The notes beneath the pieces are model-generated. The model was not told the origin of the DNA, made no database searches, and worked only from the letters and a program-made list of their open reading frames with translations. A stretch of DNA of 64,000 bases, taken from NCBI GenBank assembly GCA_008933995.1, contig WARS01000031.1, positions 3,562,001 to 3,626,000 on the forward strand, in the 5' to 3' direction. Below are positions 1 through 12,500 of the stretch, piece after piece. Position numbers and translations under genes: made by a program. The first letter of the stretch is position 1; each line of letters starts with the position of its first letter. Origin of the DNA: Datnioides undecimradiatus. Its lineage: Eukaryota > Chordata > Actinopteri > Lobotiformes > Datnioididae.

Positions 1-3000
1 CCCAGTTTGATCACATCATGTCTTTCTTTTCTGAAAATATGCAGTTTTGTAATTGCAAACATTTAATAGAAATACCTTTATGACTTAGCCACAGATGAAT
101 CTAAATATGGTGTACTTTTAAAGTGATGGTGTTTTTTATTTAGGTGGGTGAAATAGATTTTGCTGCTGACCCGGTCCACTGCAGTACATCACTTTGATCC
201 CATCCCAGCACTACTGCTCTTTAGCCAAACTGGTTGCACACCTGCCGCCATCTACAGAACCTGCATCTGCAGCACTACACTAACTATGGATAAGCACCCA
301 ATGCAACCCCACTTCCAAATACCGGAACTTTGTCAGTGTACCACAGTTAATGTGTGTATGATCTGTTAGCATTTCACTGTGGTGAAAAAGTCTAAGTGCT
401 TGTGCTAATGTCTATAGTAGAAGCTAAACAGCACCACTAATAGGCTATCCCCTGGGTTGATGGATGGGGAAGCCCTTGAGGAGGAACTGCTATTAGCCAG
501 GATGGCGGGTGGAGACGTGTACTGATGGCCAGAGTCGTCTTCCATGAAATGAGGCTAGCAGAGCCGATCCCCTCAGAGGTCAGTGCTGAATTGTTGTACA
601 CAGCACTGATTACAAGAGTAATAGGCTGGAATTCATGTAAGTCACTGTGCAGCTTGATAGATTGCCTGTACCAAAAGTATTGGGCAAGTGTACTCTCTGC
701 TTTTGGCTGCTCCAACAAGGTAAGGTTGACTTTACAATGCTTATCGTGGACGGAAAATGAAATTTGATGGTTCAAATTCCTGGGAGCTAGTCACGCTAGT
801 CTTTTACAGTTGGACTTCACACACTGATGGTTAAAAGGACACTTTTCTGAGGTGTTCTTGGCACATTGATCTTCCTAGAATCTCTGGAGTGATCAATGGG
901 GAAATATTGATCGACCTCAGAATCTGTGGTTACCGTTGTTGCTTGACAAAGTGAGAATCCAACCTGAATACAGATTAAATCTAACACACCAGCTCATGGT
1001 CGTGTTGATTTATGGGACAACAGTGACAAAAATAGTGTTTCCTAAGGATTTCCTGGCTCCAAAGAAACCGATAATGTTAATGTCAGAGGTAATAATGATG
1101 TTGACAAATTGCATATCAATTACAAGAAATTTAACCTACAATTTTGATTTAGTTTTAATTCAACTAAGTTCAACGAACAAAATCCCAAAAGCTCTGTGGC
1201 TTTTCAAAAAAATGAGGATTTGCTCTAAATTTATCTGTAGAGAGCACATCTTTGGATTATTGGTCAGACAAATCAAACAATTTAAAGCATTGCTGAGGTT
1301 AGCAGAATTTTATCACTATTGCTTCAATTTGTGCTATTTTAATTTGTTAAACTGTGACACCAGCACTGATACATTTGAACTGATTTTGTGTTTTACACAT
1401 TAAGGATATCTAAAGGCAGCATATCAAATAAAATATTAAGAAATATTAAAATAATATTTTTTTTAAATGCAAAAATTATCTTTACTTTAGAAAAGAGTGT
1501 TTTTTGGTTAGCCGCTCAGCAGTTTGCATTTTGAAACCATAAATCACCCAGTGCATGCTGGGAGAGTCTCCATTCCCAGTGACCCTGAACAGGATTAGCA
1601 GTTTAGAGCACGGATTGATGCAAGAGAGAAAAAAGGACCTGGCACTATTTAATCAGACTTTTTACTCTTACTTTTAAACTTTATAGAGTAGATCTACACT
1701 TTACACTACAAGAAGGTCGTACTGTCTAATCCTGTTTGATTTCTAATTGTGTCATGATGTTTTTTCCACTGTTGAGGTCTCTGCTGGGAGTTTAAGCCAT
1801 ATCGTAACAACAGGCCTGGAGGAGAGAGCTGATAACGGTGTCCCTGGCGGTCTACTATGAGCCCTCTGCATCTAAGAGATCTGCTTGATTTCACCGGCCT
1901 GATTGTTTTGGCCTTAATGAGACTGGGAGGGGGTTCAGATGCCCCTCCCTTTCCATCTACTGCCCTCTTTAATGTTACTCCAACCCAGATAGAGTTTTAC
2001 AAGTAGCTGTGAGGTGGCTTCAGTCACATGACGCCATTTACACACCCATGTACTCTCTGGCATTACACAAAGCTGTGGAGCTATACTATAGCTGGATAGA
2101 TATCAAATACTGGTGTCTGTGGATGAAAAGGGATGGCCCTAATGTGTATTCCTCAAGTTCCCAGTCTCCTCTGCAGCTTTGGCTTTTCATGAATAATCAC
2201 AGCAAGCATTCAGCTTTTGTACTGGGGTATCTGACTATTTGCTATTTGCTGCGAGTGAACGGGTTTGTCTTCCAACCAAACACTGCTGCCACTGATTTCT
2301 CTGTGTTGTCCGTCCTCCTTTGGTTGAACGTCTGCCAATCAGTGAGACCACCTGCTGTAGTGCTTTGATTGGAAGGAAAACCTTCATACTGTCACTCCAC
2401 TGCTCATGGTTTAACCCCTCTGCCTTTGGCGCAGCCAGATAGTTGTAATCACCTGCCAACACAGCTCAAGCTAAGTTGCTATGAAAACATTTTTGTGTCA
2501 ATAAAACAGTGGAGGATTTAGCCATAACAGGGCATAAATTGTCCTGTAATATTGGTGCCAACGCCATGAAACCACAGGTTCTTTGTGCAATTAAGCCCCA
2601 ATGGTATATTCAAAGAAACTGAGGAGTTTCGTCCAGCGTGAGTCCGTCTGTGGGGCCTCAGCTGCTCTAGGCCATATTTCTAACATTGTTGTATGCGTAG
2701 ATTGGACTTGGAGTCATGTTTTGAGCCTGTAGTTTGTGTTACGATTCATACCGCATAAAGAGTCTCTCAGTCAGAGTCGGTGAAGGTCTAATAATTGTGG
2801 CCGCTGTTGCGAGCTGAGCAGTTAAAAATGTTTAATTGTAGCAAAGACGAGTGGAGCTTCTTGCTGCTCAATGTGCGTTTTGTAGCAGCCAAAGCAGGCA
2901 TTTCACAGCCGGGTGAATAGTGGGTGTCTGCTTGATTAAGGTCAAACACAAGGCAAAACTCGTTCCACTAGTCATTTCGTCTTCTCAGTAGAATAGAGAA

Positions 3001-6000
3001 GAAGTTAACTATTGGCATGTCCTGTCGCTCTATTAAAGGTGTTTCACTTTTAGCAAGTTACTGTCTTGTTATTTTGCATGCATGAAGTTCACGGCTCAAT
3101 TCCAGCTCCATACTGTGCAGCAGTAGAACTACGTAACATGGCTTAAAAAATTATTTCATTATTTTATCCTGTGTTAAAGCTGCTCTATTTACATTCAATC
3201 AGTCATTTAATTGACGTTTTTTTTTACATTACTTTGAAGTCTGTATTATATATATGTAGTTTTCCCAAATGCCTTTTCTGTTGCAGTACGGCTTTTCCTT
3301 GAGTGTCATCACAGTCTGTAGATGAGCGCAATAATATGGCACTATTGGCAAACAAGAGAACAAAACGTGGCCCCACTCATGAAAGCGCTGCTCCACACAA
3401 CATACTTTTTATTTTTTGATGAAACAACAGAAGTCCAACAACTTACTGTCATGACAAACATTGAAATCATCGAAGTATATGAACTTGGTTTAATCCCCCT
3501 CCTCCCGCTAAACCTGCAGAAATAACTTGTTGTTCTTCACTCCCTCAACAAATAATATATATTACAGTACATTATGGCAACATGGGGGAAAATATTACAT
3601 CATGCAGCTGAATTTCTATTTGGTTGGAAACACTTTTGGTCACTGTTACTCTGTTACAGTTTTACCATCGATAATATATTTTGTCAGGTAAAATAACCCA
3701 AAACAAGTCACATGTATTGAAACTGGAACAATGGATCTGGCTTTTACAGTTCAGTATCTCTCCAGGTTAACTATAACATAGATGTCCGCCATCTTTTTTT
3801 TAATAAAGGTTAATAATTACATTTATGCACTTAAAAGACAATTTGTTGTTGTAAATGTGTGCTTTATTAGCCACTGTTTATCAGTGTTTATCAACATGCA
3901 GAGATATGAAACAGGATTTGCGGAATGGAGCAATGCAGTATTTAACTAGTCTTTGGTCAAAATTGGTCCAAACAGAAGATCTGACACAGAGAAGTCACAG
4001 TCACAACCCTGTTAAAAGGTATATAAGCCCATATTTCATGTGGGTCCCCAATAGTAGGGGAAAACCTTTGATCCATATTTAGACAAAATGCTAATCAGCA
4101 CAGGTGCTTAGGCTCAATAAGCAGCCGCAGGGGAAATAAAGGAGGGGACTGGCACACAGCTAAGCACAGGGGATAAAAAGGGTGCAGAGAAGACGTGTTA
4201 TGACTTTAAAGCTTTTAAACTTGGCATGAAGATGGAAGTACTGCAAAGCGCTCGGACTGTGAATATTGAATTTTGTTACAAGTTAAAAGTCCGGTGAACT
4301 CAGGTAGTTCATGGGAATCCTTTCTGACAACAAGGTCTCCAGGGTTTCTGTGTGTGTAGTCATAGAAAAGACAAGGGTTTGTAAAAAGGTACGTCTCCAC
4401 CAGATCCGCACAGAGGAAATGCTAGTGTTTTTCTGTAATACTCACACATCCCTACTGAGAACTATGTAGGTGGTAGCACAAATGCCTCAATGGATGTTTT
4501 TATTTCTTTGCCTGATTTTTCTTTTCCCCTTCAGAGGTAATTAGGTGCATTCCTCTCTGCCCAAGACTTATTTGTTTCTATTTGTTTAGGTTATTTTTTG
4601 TGACTGACGAGGCAGGATGATTGTTTCTTGTCCGTTTTGATCTTATAAACCTTAGACCCCCGTTCAAGTCATGATGACCTGCTGAGCTAGTATACTGCAT
4701 ATGTGTAATAGATAGACTGATATAGAGGATTAAAATGATTTGTCTTGTGGTCTGCCAAGAGTTGGATCATTTACAGCTGGGTCGTCATTTATGATTAGTG
4801 GACTGATATTAGTGCAAGGCAATCAGGACATCCATTGTCTCTCTTAAAAGCAAAGCTTTCAAAGGCTGTCTATCATCTGTGCTTCTGTCATCATTATTAG
4901 GGCAGGAACTTCTTTATTGTTTACAGTGACATTGTGAAACATAAAGCACAAAGTTGTTTCTGTGGTTGCTCAGCTGGATTTTATCTCAGTGTCACCCTCC
5001 AAATAAGTAGAATCCTGGTCAAACTAGGAAAGGAACAGCATACGTGTTGTCTTGGCTCTACCTGACATGCAAAAGGGAAAAAAACCCCATTACTTTACAT
5101 TCCAGTGAACAGACTGGTGCAAGACTTGCAACACGAACAAGACACATAATGTCAGGGAACAGAAGTGTGAACGAACAAATCAAACAAAAAGATGCCAATG
5201 AAGAGTTTTGCTGCACCACCAAATTGTTATGTCAGTACTTGGCTTTAATGCACATTTGCACATCACTGTTTCTTTGGGATCAATGTGAAATAAGCCACCA
5301 AAGACTTAGAGGTCCTGATTTTGGCTTGTTTATGACCCCCCACAAAGTTGCCTCTGCTTTTGTGTCCATTGTGGGAATGGAAATCCCTGCATCTCTCCAG
5401 CGGTACATGTTAATCTCAAACATAAAGCTCTTAAATAATACTACATTTACCTTTTGACTAAGGGATGATGCAACTGTCCCTTGTGCTATTTTATGCAGGC
5501 ACGATGCGGAGTGAGACTTTAACAACTGTGATGACTGTGGTATTTAAGGGCGAAACAAGGAGGGTGCTGCCAGTTTCTCAATAACTAAAAAAATGTGAAA
5601 AAATGTTCTGAAACAATTCTAAAAAGCAGAGGAGTGCTGGAGAGTCACCAACAAGAACTCTTGAAATGAAGTTGTGCTGCCTTATCTGTTGCCAAGCTCA
5701 TCTCTTCCCTATGGCTACATGTTTTTTATATATATGAATGTAACCACTTTACACACAGACAATGGTTTTGGCATCACTTTTTCGGACCAAACTGAAAGAG
5801 TTGTCCTTTAGCTTTCAGCAAATATGCAGGACCAGCACACCATAAAGGCTGTATCAGCCTGTATCAGCACCATAAAGCCTGCATCAGCCTCTCTGTGGCT
5901 CCTTCTCTCCTTGCTGTTTCCTTCCTAACATGCTTTTTACAGTTCAATTCAGTTGCACCCAGGGGCGACTTGCGTGAACGTGCAATGCTTTTTCAACAAG

Positions 6001-6475
6001 AGAGAAAGGACAGAGTGACGTAAAAGAAGCTATTTCACGTGGCCATAACCAGCGTGGTACCGTCATATATCAAAGCTGGTTCTCCTCCTTTTGTTCATTA
6101 AGTGGTGCATTTTCTCTGCATCCCTTCAACCGCTTGGTCTCATCTTGTCTGCCTCCCATTATCTTTCGCTCTCCTCCTGTGTGCAAGTCTATTTCCCCGC
6201 AGCAGAGTTTTGAGAAACAGAAAGTAAATCACTGTCCTGTTTGTGCTGATGATGCTGAGTTATGAGCGAGATCTGACCTGTCGACACACCCGTGGCAGGA
6301 TAAATGTGTTCATTCATCATCAGTTTGTTCTTTTGTTGTTTTAAAACGTGACATGATGTGAATTATAATGCATAGCATAAAGGAAATGTGGGGAATGTAG
6401 GCATAAGGACTTTTCAGACAAAGAAATAAGGTTGTGTTCGTGTCTCTGATGTCTGTTTCTTCGGTCTTCCCACAG
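1..6475. other. Non-coding stretch 5' of the dagla start codon
   Basis: No exon was recognised here. Open frames of up to 155 codons exist (936-1403 and 5044-5457 on the + strand), but they have no family resemblance and no splice context, and the sequence is AT-rich. The dagla coding exon begins at a 3' splice site (AG at 6474-6475), so at least one non-coding 5' exon must lie upstream. I could not place it, and it may be outside the window. Near the right end are a TGACGTAA element (6016-6023) and a CACGTG E-box (6036-6041), both of unknown relevance. A small imperfect tandem duplication with the unit CATAAAGSCTGYATCAGCCT lies at about 5840-5890. Confidence 0.6.
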
Positions 6476-6482
6476 GGCAGTG

Positions 6483-6577
6483 ATGCCTGGCATGGTGATG
6501 TTTCGGCGGCGCTGGTCAGTTGGCAGTGATGACCTGGTGCTGCCCGCCCTCTTTCTTTTTCTATTGCACTGCATCTG
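6483..6577 (+). CDS. dagla: dagla coding exon 1 (residues 1-32)
   Basis: The exon opens at 6476 after CCCACAG, leaving only seven untranslated bases before ATG at 6483 (G at -3). It encodes the invariant N-terminus with [11 protein letters not shown] and the first half of membrane helix 1. It ends TG|GTGAGT, phase 2. Confidence 0.95.
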
Positions 6578-9500
6578 GTGAGTCAGCGTGTCTTTCATCA
6601 GTTTTTTTCCCCCATGTATATTTCATCTTTAATTTATCAGCACGTCTGTGACTTCTGTCCTCAGGTTGGTGGTTCTGTCCGTAGTTCTGTTCGGCCTCCC
6701 GTACGGCTCAGACCAGTCCTGCTCTGTGACGCTGGTGGACCATGGCCGAGGGTACCTGGGCATCCTGGTCAGCTGCCTCATTTGTGAGAGCGCCATCATG
6801 TGGCTGAGCATGAGAGGCAGCATTTTGTACACACAGCCCAGGGAAGCTGTGCAGTACGTCCTCTATATACGGCTAGGTGAGACACACGGGCACGCTCACT
6901 TGTCTTTCTGAGGCTCCCTTTTAAACAGGATTACCTCTTGATGCTTGTGAGAACAGGATGAAGCAGCTGCGAGGATTACTTGTGGTTACCAAGTTAAGAT
7001 TTGAACACTGTTTATATTGATTGAGGAGCAGATATTGATCATTATTCTCCTCACTCCCTTTCCCTCCTTCTCTCTCCAGCTATTCTGTTGGTCGAGCTCG
7101 TATATGCTGTCGTGGGAATTGCCTGGCTTGTCCAGTATTACCAGCCGTGCTCTGATGTCACTGCCAAAAACCTGGCTCTGGGTGAGTGAAGGAGGATAAA
7201 AAGAAGCACTGGACATTTCAAGTTTAAAGTGATTTGTTATGCTTGAGTGTGAATAACATTTGAATATTCTCTGCAGGAATTGTTGCATGCAACTGGCTAG
7301 TGATATTCAGCGTCTGCATTACCCTCATGTGTACCTTTGATCCCACGGGTCGGACTTTTGTCAAACTGAAAGCCACCCGTCGGCGTCAGCGCAACCTCAC
7401 TACGTACACACTCAGGTATTAACAGGCCCCTAGATTCTCTGTTTTTATCCCTCTGCGTTTACTTTGTCTTGATATAATAAACTTGACCAAAACACAGAAT
7501 CTTGGTAACATTTTGTCACACAAATTCGACGTTGACCATATTTTTTGCCTTTTCCCCCCATTAGACACAGGCTAGAGGAAGGCCAAGCCAGCAGCTGGAG
7601 CAGGAGACTAAAATTCTTCATGTGCTGCACAAGAGCCCAAGATACACAATCAGTGAGTCACAACACACACTTATCCGTTCCCTCTCTGCGCCGAGAGTAA
7701 CACAGAAAGGACTGAAACCAAAACATATGTCAGGCACAACATCCAGTGAGCTGGTCATTAAAATAGTCCCTGACAGGACAAGTCAAGACTGTGACACAAA
7801 GGAGCTCATTGCTCAGCTATTTACTAGTGACAAAAAAGAAAATCATATATAAAATATGGATGTCAAATCATTTCATTTCAGGCTAAATTTATAAACTGTC
7901 TGCAAAAAAAAAAAAGTGTAGCACCACTGCAGTCACAGTCCATTCACTAGATCGAGACACCCATAATGACAAACCCTTTAGAGGAGCGTGCTTCAGAAAG
8001 TTGAGGATATCCAAGCAGTCATGACATACACAAACACATGGCTGGTGGTCCCCAAGTGTGGATTTACAGTGATAAACAAGTAATATTCTGGGGGAAGTAT
8101 ATTGCTAGTGAAGCTAGAAAGGTTATGTATAAGCCAGGAAAACTGTAGGTGTGTGGGAATACTCACTTCAGCCAGAGGTATTAGGGTTGCTTGATGATTA
8201 TATTTATTTTGTGGCAAATTTCCTGCAATTCAACACTATTTTTGTTATTGTTAGTTGCCAGCATGTCCTGATATCTGCTGCTCGCCTGTACAGGATGCGT
8301 ATTCAGAAGTGGCCAGCCTTTTTGCAGAGTTCTTCAGAGACCTGGACATTGTGCCTAGTGATATTATTGCTGGCCTGGTCCTTCTCCGTCAGAGACAGAG
8401 GTCTAAGAGATCTTCAATCCTGGACCAGGTATCACTGTCAAGCAAAAAAATGTCAGTGCCAGTAACTTTGTGCTTGTGTAGGCATGTGCTGTAATGAAAG
8501 CATCTGTTTTGTGTTTTCTCTTTATAAGGCCAACAATGACATTTTAGCCTTCTTATCTGGGATGCCTGTCACTCGTAACACAAGATACCTGGACCTTAAG
8601 AACTCGGTGAGTTTCTGCTAAGGTTGACTTGGTAAATTGGAAATACCGGCTCATTAAAGTACAACATCAGTTTTAATCCACTGTTACAAGTATTTTAAAG
8701 AGAGCGCTCACTCGACAAAGGTTTCATAATTACATTTACAAAACAAAACAGTGGTAACAAACCAGAGCCATGAGTTCATTTGATGAGAACTCATGATGTA
8801 TTTATGCATAAATATAACTGCAGATTTCAGGATTTCTGAACATGTTACTCCTCACTCATGCGTGTGTCATTCTCTCTCTTCCTCTCCCAGGCCGAGATGA
8901 ACATGTACAAGGATGTGTGTTATTACATGCTCTTTGCCCTGGCTGCATATGGTTGGCCCATGTACCTAATGAGGAAGCCTGCCTGCGGGCTGTGCCGCCT
9001 CGCCAGCTCCTGCCCGTAAGCACTCAAACATACACCCGCACAGTTTTGATCTATTTGGCTTCTGTGTCTCTTGAGCCTCTTCAGTGCGGATCAAATTTCA
9101 CATGCGTCAACACTTGCCAAGTGGTAATCCGCTGAGACAATACCACTCTAGTTAGACTCACTCACTGACACTAGCAGTGTCAAATTAACACATACTCTTA
9201 TCCAGATTGCCTGCACCAGGATGCTAGATTATATCTCTGTAATCTTGCATGTTTACTGTATTTGTTTGTGTTTGTTCCACCTACCTTACTACAAAAAAAA
9301 CCCAACCATTTCTCCCTTTTCTTCATCTCGTCCGCTTTCAACCAAGCTGTACATCAGTGTCTGGCTCTCGGTTGTCTCAGTCCGTGACTGTGGAGGAGGA
9401 CAACTGTTGTGGCTGTAATGTCCTGGCTATACGCAGGCACTTCCTGGACAGGGACCTCAAGCAGGTTCACATTGTCTACACTTCCTGCCATGATGCTGTG

Positions 9501-12500
9501 AGTAATCTGACAACCGGTTAACAAGGAGCCAGAGGTGTTTGGGCTTTACTTCCTGAATAACACAAAGGATGGGTTGTGTGAGGGGAAACAGAAACATTCA
9601 TCCATCCTTTTTTTTTTTTTTTTAGTGTTAAGTTTGTTACACTCTTGACAGCAGACTCCAGACAGCAATCATGTCAAACCAATGTCCCTCAACATAGTGC
9701 TGCGGTACACATCCACAAACTAGAAGCCAGCCTGATTAGTGAGTGGCTTCATTCTGTAGTTTTGGCCATCATTTGTGTCTGTTTTGATAACACTTTATTC
9801 AGCAGTTTAGTTGCTGATATATGGGGAGCCAAGTTGCTGTGTCCACATCCTCGGCAGCAAGACAAGTGTGTCTCAGTAGGTGTTGGACGCTGCCAGGGCT
9901 GTTTGTGATCGTCGTGGACAGAATCCTAAGGTGCAGCCAATGAGGGTCCACTTCTGCTTAGCAGATGAAGCAGTCCTGTTGGCTCTTGGTGCATTTGCCA
10001 CCGTGATGAGAATGTTTTACTGATTAATCTCCTCATTTCGCTTGTCAAACTATATCTCAGTCAAGATGATTTAGAGGGAGATCCCTCTCCAAACATTTTT
10101 GTTAACTTTGGGATTTCTCCTTCTGGTGAGCAGGTACAGTAGTTAATAACAAAGTCTTAATTTAAACCTGATAAGTCATTGCTTGGTCATTACATGGTCG
10201 ACATTTCTTGTAAAGCTGCTCCATCCACATAAGACACTCAGTTTGGTAAGTAAAAATGCTAAACTGATTCTCACGATCCCAAATACAGTATTTAAGTGTT
10301 ACGGCCCAAATCAACAAATTGACTGATCTGTAATCTTCTGTTACAGAAGCACAGTGTTAATCCACTGTTTCGGCGCTAAGTGTAGTCACAGTAATTTCAC
10401 TTCAGTCATGCGTGACTCCCATCACTTTCCCGCCCAAATAGACACACATATTTCCAATTAATTGTTATAAAATGGAACAGCTCACACAGTAAAAAAAAAA
10501 AAGTTATTAAAATAGTTTCCTAATATTTCCAATATTCAGTTCTTTTCTTCTGTTTTTATGGAAAGTTTCCATAGTGTTCACATAAGCACTTGAGCCCAAT
10601 GTTGATGATTTGTGAAACAGAGAACCTCTTAGTAAGGTTACAGCTGAGTTTCCATCTATAAATTTCTCTCATGGAGTGACTTATATGACTGTGTACTGTG
10701 CCAAGTGCACAATGGTTTGATGATAAAGACTTTAGAAGCACTCAGTTTGCTGGGATGAAAGTAGCGCTACTGTATGACAATGTTTGTCTCCTCTCACTTT
10801 GTCCCCGCCGTTAACTGCCCGCTCTGCATCCTCCATGCAGGTTTACGAGACTCCTTTTTTTGTGGCAGTGGATCATGACAAGAAGAAGGTTGTCATCAGT
10901 ATCAGAGGAACGCTGTCGCCAAAGGTGAATCTTAGCTTTCTTGTTTTGGGTTCATAGTCATTGCTTTTTTCTCAAACTCCCTTCCTTAAAGTTTGGACCC
11001 TGTTACCTTCAGGACCTTACAACATCATTACCTCCAGATCGTGAAGGTGAAGTTCTCATAGTTTAATGCAAAACTCCCTTCATGCATAGAGCATAGACGA
11101 CAGACGTGCATGTCCACTCTTACAAATAACTGTGCTTTTAATCCCTGTGGCTGTTTTGTGCATTGATCACTAAGATGTTCTACTCACTGTCCCTTTCGAA
11201 GTCGTTCCCTTTTCTCTCTCTGCCTTCCTGTGTGTTCTTTGCCTTTATGCTGTGCTTTGTAGATTTTTAAATAATTTGTCTTGTGTGTGTCAGGACGCCT
11301 TGACTGATCTGACAGGAGACTCTGAACGTTTGCCTGTAGAGGAGCAGCATGGGACCTGGCTTGGCCACAAGGTCAGAGATCATGGTTTTAAACTGCTCAG
11401 CTACAGTACGCACAACACGCTCCACTGCACAGTCTCCTCTGAGATTTTTTCCTCTTAGGTTTCTCTGCTCTTCATCACACAGTTTCAACAAGTAACAATA
11501 TCCTTGACTCCAAAGGTCATTTCAGTTGTTAATAGTAGAATAATTGCTATGGATATTTTAATAAGAGATTAATGATGCAGACTTCCTGTCCATATTTCTG
11601 TCTCTGTCGCTGCCTCCACTCCACTGACTTCTCTTTCTTTCCATTCTCAGGGGATGGTTTACTCAGCAGAATACATTAAGAAGAAACTGGAGCAGGAAAT
11701 GATCTTGTCACAAGCCTTTGGAAGAGACTTGGTACACCACTAAGTATACTGTATAAAGAATAGCACACTCAGTAATGAACAATTTCTGTAACTTGCACTG
11801 TGAATTTGTGTTAGCACCCCTGTAGTACTACTTTGCAACATCACACTAACACCTCTGTACACAAAGAGTTCTACAATTAGCAGCAGAGGCAATTAGTCAA
11901 GGTGATTATCGTCGCTGTGGTGACAGAGGTGTGCTGTTGTGAGCCTAATGACTCTGGCTGTTTCTCACAGAACAAGGGCACCATGCACTATGGGCTGGTG
12001 ATAGTGGGGCACTCTCTAGGTGCAGGCACTGCTGCTATCCTCTCCTTCCTGCTGAGACCTCAGTACCCCACACTTCACTGCTACTCTTACTCTCCACCTG
12101 GTGGCCTTCTTAGGTGAGTCCATCTGTGTGTCTGTGTTTCTGTGTATGCGTGTGTGTATGTGCCTGTTTGTCTCATTCACAAACAAATTGCATGCTTATG
12201 TTTATAAATCCCACACATGCTTATCCCAAGTTTGAAGTTTGACTGTTTGAGACCAGGCTGCTGTTACAGATTAAACACTGGTCATCTGTGTGAAAACCTG
12301 GACACATGGGTCTGGAGCTGTTGTTCAGTCCATATGACTACTACAACTCCTAAATGTATAATTATAAATACAACGGTATAAATATGTTTGCCCAGTATAG
12401 CTGTGACTTTTCAGTTCCTTTAGAAATGGTCCCTGCAATGTTTATTGTAAAGGTTAAACATGACAGCGTAAGCCATGTGGTGTGTTTTGCCTTTTTTGCC

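Noticed and set aside
936..1403. 155-codon open frame upstream of dagla
   Set aside because: Composition follows the AT-rich background and nothing in it resembles a known domain.
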